NCBI GenBank assembly: GCA_015680635.1
Contig: JAABOA010000851.1
Coordinates: 1-11,150 of the forward strand
Direction of reading: 5' to 3'
DNA from: Lunasporangiospora selenospora
Lineage: Eukaryota; Mortierellomycota; Mortierellomycetes; Mortierellales; Mortierellaceae
DNA length: 11,150 bases
Below, one piece after another: positions 7,675 through 11,150 of this stretch. Position 1 is the stretch's first letter, and every line of letters starts with the position of its first letter. A program made the position numbers and the translations under genes. A model generated the notes under the pieces. It saw only the letters and a program-made list of their open reading frames with translations. It was not told where the DNA came from and made no database searches.

Positions 7675-10600
7675 TTATGGCGCCCAATTGATCCGCACGC
7701 CTGAGTGTTGGAGGGATGCAACAAAGTCTGCCTTTGACTCGAGACTGACTTTCTTCATGTTTTCAATATTCAAGTCAAGATCCGCACCCACCAGAGCCAT
7801 CCTGAGAACCAAAAACATCTCTTTAGTAAATACACAGTCAGTCAGTTTGAACTTGTCGAGCGACTGAAAGTCAATCGAGCTCAGAAGACGATCCCAGGAA
7901 CCAAACTCCAAGTCAACATTTTTCAACTTGACTGTCATCTTTTGTGGGTGGGTTTGCTGAGAGAACTTGTCGGGTAGCATTCTAGCAAGCCAGTCGATCA
8001 GTTTCTCAATATCCTCTATAGCCGGAGAAGTGTTGGGCGAATTTTGCGCGGGTTCTTGGAAGTGAAACTCAAAGTATTTGAGGCAGGGGAAGGATTTGAT
8101 TCCTATTTCATCACCTTTTACATTGCGAATCCATTCCAAGTTACAACTCCCAAGAGTAAGTTTGGTCAGTGAATCCTTTGAGAGACTCATGTACGTACTA
8201 GCAGTAAAGTACGCTGAATAGTAACCAAGACTATCGCAATAAATTTCCTCTGACCGCCACACCGTAAACAAGCAGACGAATGCAGACAAGATGCCCAAGT
8301 CATCTCGGTAATTGACTCGGAGACCGTTGATGACCCAAAAAAAATCTTTCTCGATGAGCATGACACCGAGTGCTACATTGGATTTGTCGTCGAGTTCAAT
8401 AGTCCCGTATTGTGGCCCCTCTAGAGTCCCAGAAATAATGCGTCCATGATCATAGTTGACGGAAACTGTCGAGTTGAGCGAAGGATTTATCATATTAAAT
8501 AGCCTCAGCGGGTGTTGGCGACCTCGAATAACACGATTTACATCAGATATGATGTTTATAAAGTGGGTGTCGTGCTCGGTATCGATAGTCAATGTCTCCA
8601 GCTGCTGGCTCCTTGTGAGGATACGCTCCAAACCACATTCCGAAAAGGTTCCTACATCGATCTTAAGGTGAGCAATATCCATCTTGAACAAGTCGTCAAA
8701 ACCGTGATCCCAATAATTCTTAAGAGATTGTCTGATCGACACTTGGATTTCGAGGGCCCTGCTGCCAGTGACATTTGGTAAAGTCTCGATCCTCTGAAGG
8801 GTGATACTCAGAGTTAGATCCTCCACTTGGAAATGCTTGACTCTTGGTAATACACTAAATAAATTGACGGCGTCGCTGAGAGTTCGAAGATCACAGTAAT
8901 GTAGCCCAAAACTCTGAAGAGTAGAAGACCAGGCATTTTGAGGTAGGCGGCTGATTCTTTTGAAAAAGTCTCGGCACTGCACAAGTTCAAACGACTGGAT
9001 GCGCCCATTCGTCATCATTCCGAGAAGCGGATCAAACCGTCGACCCCTGTTAAACACATCACTTTTCGGATTATTAAAGACTGACGCTTCAAGCCTGATG
9101 ATGGCGACATTGCATAGCTTGACTGCTGTCTCTAGTTGTCGAAGGTCGCTGTAGGTGGCATCCCAGGATAGACGGATGCTAAGATCGTCAACCCCCCGAA
9201 CCTCATACAACGCATCATAGAACCGTAGTGCTGCTGCTTTTGACCGAAGATCGATAACAACTTTGCTGTCACTCTCGTTGAAATCACCTCCACTGCTCTC
9301 GACAACCTCTTGAAGATGTTTTCTCGATTCACTTCCATAGATCACACGGTAATGATTCTGACATACCCACTTGACATGGCCCTCATTCGTTATCATACGG
9401 TAGAGGTTGCCAAGAGTTTGGTGCGTGTCGCTGTTGGAAAGATACGACTTTAATCGCTCCAGATCTGCTCCTTCAAGTACACTGCTATCCTCAGACTGGC
9501 CATTGGCGCTACCGGAATAATTGGCTGACTTCATATTGGATTGAAAGATCGAGATGACATCATCTACAAAGTCCTTGAGGCCCTCCTGGAAGTTTTGGAT
9601 GTTCTTCGAAGCAAACTTCAATTGTTCCGATATGTTGGCCATTGCAAGGGCAGGAGCGACTGTTTCCGCTGTGGTTATGCCATACTTGATCATTTCAAGG
9701 ACCACCAGAAGGTGTGGGGCATAGTTCTTGAGGAACTCAGCCGGCTGTTCAACATCGTAGCCCTCGTGGTTTGCAATGTGGATCTTGTGATGTACTGTGG
9801 TCAACTCGCCCATGGTGTGGGAGCCACACTCACAGAGAAAGTAAAGTCTAAATGGAACAATGAATGGATTGAACCAGCCCTTGAAATGAGGATCTTGTGG
9901 GAGGATGATGAACAAACGAGGGATAGGATTCTCGAGGAGTTCATAGTTCTTAGTGATGACGGTCTGGAGTCGGTCTTGAATAGCACCCGATCGAGCCTCC
10001 GGTCGCATCTTCTTATTCTCGTTTTTTATAGTACTAATACCGTCATGTAACTCGGCGATGCGGTCTTGAAAGGGTGAAATCTGGGCTTTTCTTTCAAGAA
10101 TTTCCTTTTGTTTTGCACTGAGCTCATCGTGTAGATAGCTCCCCATGGGGATTGTGTCAATGTGGGTGCTCTGAAGGCTGCGTATATCATCGACTTTGTT
10201 GACTTGGTGTGCTTGATTATTGACACCAGGCCGAGAGTCTGAGCTGGCCGTGTGTGGCAAGCTACCAGTCAAAGATTGGGTAGTCTTGTGAGGCTCGGTA
10301 GTCTTTCGATTGGCGTCTATCGAGTTTGGATCTTGATTTAGTTGGCTAGCCTCAATAGTGGCGGGATGGTTGACTTGTTGAGTACTATCACTCAGTGTAT
10401 TGATTGCGGTCGACCAGTGGGGACCGCTGAAGTCATGGGTTTGGGTATCAGTGTGATCACTCTGGGACTGAGCGATGCTACTGAATCCCTGGTCTGCTAC
10501 TACCACCTCAAGCACTTCATCAGAGTAGGCGGCAATCCTCCTTGGAACAAGCCTAGTTGTAGTCAAAAGTGGAGTGCAGTAGGGTTCGTTGTTATTCACC

Positions 10601-10889
10601 ACTGTGTTAACATCTTCCACGGAATCAAACTGCTATTTGTCTTTCAAGAAACAACATTCTCTCTGATACGGTTTGACTAGCCGAGCCCTTACTCTTCCAT
10701 ATCACTATCACAATCGAATTCAACCATCCTATCACCCTTGAGAACATAGATGGCTCCTGGGAATGCCTGAGCGACACTACCCCATCGGATTACATTCTTC
10801 TTGGTCATTTTATCGAACCTTGCTTCGATGATTGCCTCACTCCGGGGTACAGTCCGACTCGAGCATCGAAGCTGCTGAGAAGTAGCCAT
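7675..10889 (-). CDS. Gene C: multidomain coiled-coil/LRR-like protein (two exons, 1024 aa)
   Basis: The model is complement(join(7675..10552, 10693..10889)). The long exon has no ATG before its upstream in-frame stop, only a GTG at 10620. Splicing to the exon that begins at the first in-frame ATG (10889) gives a continuous N-terminal domain (about residues 16-86: ARFDKMTKK, IRWGSV, then LVPRRIAAYSDEVLEVVV). Next come a polar Ser/Thr/Gln/Asn-rich linker (~90-200), a charged coiled-coil segment (~204-274), a conserved module (~275-357: PIPRLFIILP, FRLYFLCECGSHT, HEGYD), helices, a GNLYRMIT/HVKWVC segment (~447-463) and an LRR-like C-terminal half. I recall the same order in numerous Mortierellaceae proteins of unknown function. 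No P-loop or signal peptide is visible, so it is probably intracellular. A sensor or scaffold role is inference. It converges on gene B. Confidence 0.8.
10553..10692 (-). other. Intron 1 of gene C (140 bp)
   Basis: On the minus strand the donor GA|GTAAGG lies at 10693/10692 and the acceptor ACTAG ends at 10553 after a pyrimidine-rich stretch. TTAAC near 10608 may be the branch site. Of the AGs I checked on the upstream side of the long exon, only this one restores frame with the strong GTAAGG donor. The joined codon is GAG, giving SDMEE followed by LVPRRI. The donor overlaps an in-frame TAA, so an unspliced transcript would encode only 66 residues. Confidence 0.8.
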
Positions 10890-11072
10890 GTGCTGTAGGA
10901 GTGTGTTGAGGGGAAAGGGGGGAGGGGGGACGCTGAGACTAGGGAGGGTAGAGTTGGATATTCTGGGGGACCGAGGAAGGCACGAGAGGTTGAGAGACGG
11001 AAGGTTGTCAAAGGTAATGAGGGAGTGGGGGTTGAGAAAAAGTGGGATGGGTGAGCGGAATAGGGTCAACAA
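10890..11072 (-). promoter_or_regulatory. Pyrimidine-rich leader/promoter region of gene C
   Basis: On the coding (minus) strand this stretch is dominated by C and T, with few A or G, and directly precedes the ATG at 10889. It stays open in the same frame up to a TTG at 11072, but the encoded Pro/Leu/Ser-rich peptide reads as translated leader and has no ATG. CT-rich tracts before the start codon are common in fungal 5' UTRs. No clear TATA box was found. Confidence 0.5.
10910..10948 (+). other. G-rich tract with G-quadruplex potential
   Basis: Runs of 4, 6 and 6 G separated by 3 and 1 A are followed, after a 12-base loop, by two more GGG runs. This meets a loose quadruplex pattern on the plus strand, the template strand of gene C, 21-59 bp before its start codon. 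Function is not shown. Confidence 0.35.
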
Positions 11073-11150
11073 AATTAATGGATGAATTTAGTCACAGTGG
11101 TGAGAGAAATCAAGGAAATTGCTCTGGTGGGCAAAGGCCCCTCGAGGGGG
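11073..11150. other. Right-edge non-coding sequence with a 12-bp palindrome
   Basis: No coding sequence is recognised. The stretch is presumably distal upstream sequence of gene C. A perfect palindrome CCCCTCGAGGGG occupies 11138-11149; a chance match is possible. Confidence 0.3.

Noticed and set aside
9541-10050. 169-codon plus-strand frame antisense to gene C
   Set aside because: It is a shadow of the coding strand of gene C with no independent domain or start context.
10553-10620. GTG-initiated 5' part of the long gene C frame (VEDVNTV...) as coding
   Set aside because: There is no ATG, and it lies inside the proposed intron. Skipping it joins two halves of a plausible domain in frame.
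10890-11072. 61-residue N-terminal extension of gene C
   Set aside because: It begins at TTG with no ATG, and the Pro/Leu/Ser-rich translation matches a pyrimidine-rich leader.
1-11150. Transposon, tRNA, CRISPR or bacterial operon
   Set aside because: No terminal repeats, transposase motifs, cloverleaf-like sequence or spaced repeats were seen. Intron structure and poly(A) signals indicate a eukaryotic nuclear locus.

Overview
The window looks like nuclear DNA from an early-diverging fungus, most likely Mortierellaceae (Mortierella, Linnemannia or relatives). The grounds are short GT-AG introns of about 100-140 bp, AATAAA-type 3' signals, closely spaced genes, and protein architectures that I recall as large lineage-specific families there. 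The placement rests on recalled resemblance, not on a search.

There are three supported protein genes, each with one 5' intron and one very long second exon. None of the three long exons has an ATG at its 5' edge. Reading the open frames alone would give TTG or GTG starts and clipped N-termini, so the splice models matter. Gene A (1459-4440, +) and gene B (4602-7450, +) are tandem head-to-tail paralogues of 958 and 914 aa. Each has an F-box-like N-terminus followed by a long irregular leucine-rich-repeat region. Both start with a 16-nt coding microexon that ends in phase 1 at an identical GTAATG donor. After splicing, their first 16 residues align without a gap. Gene C (10889-7675, -) converges on gene B. 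It encodes a 1024-aa multidomain protein: a small N-terminal domain split by the intron, a polar linker, a coiled coil, a conserved middle module around a LYFLCECG motif, and a C-terminal LRR-like half.

Layout: 1-348 begins with a GA-rich tract, possibly the promoter or leader of a minus-strand gene lying off the left edge. 349-1458 is mostly non-coding, with a coding-like but frame-broken patch at 566-878 and the gene A promoter region. Only 161 bp separate the A stop codon from the B start codon. A 224-bp convergent intergenic region (7451-7674) carries opposed poly(A) signals. 10890-11150 is the pyrimidine-rich leader and upstream region of gene C.

By family logic, A and B could be substrate-recognition subunits of SCF-type ubiquitin ligases, and C could be a cytosolic sensor- or scaffold-like LRR protein. 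Neither role is shown directly. No tRNA, rRNA, CRISPR array, transposase or terminal-repeat mobile element was recognised.
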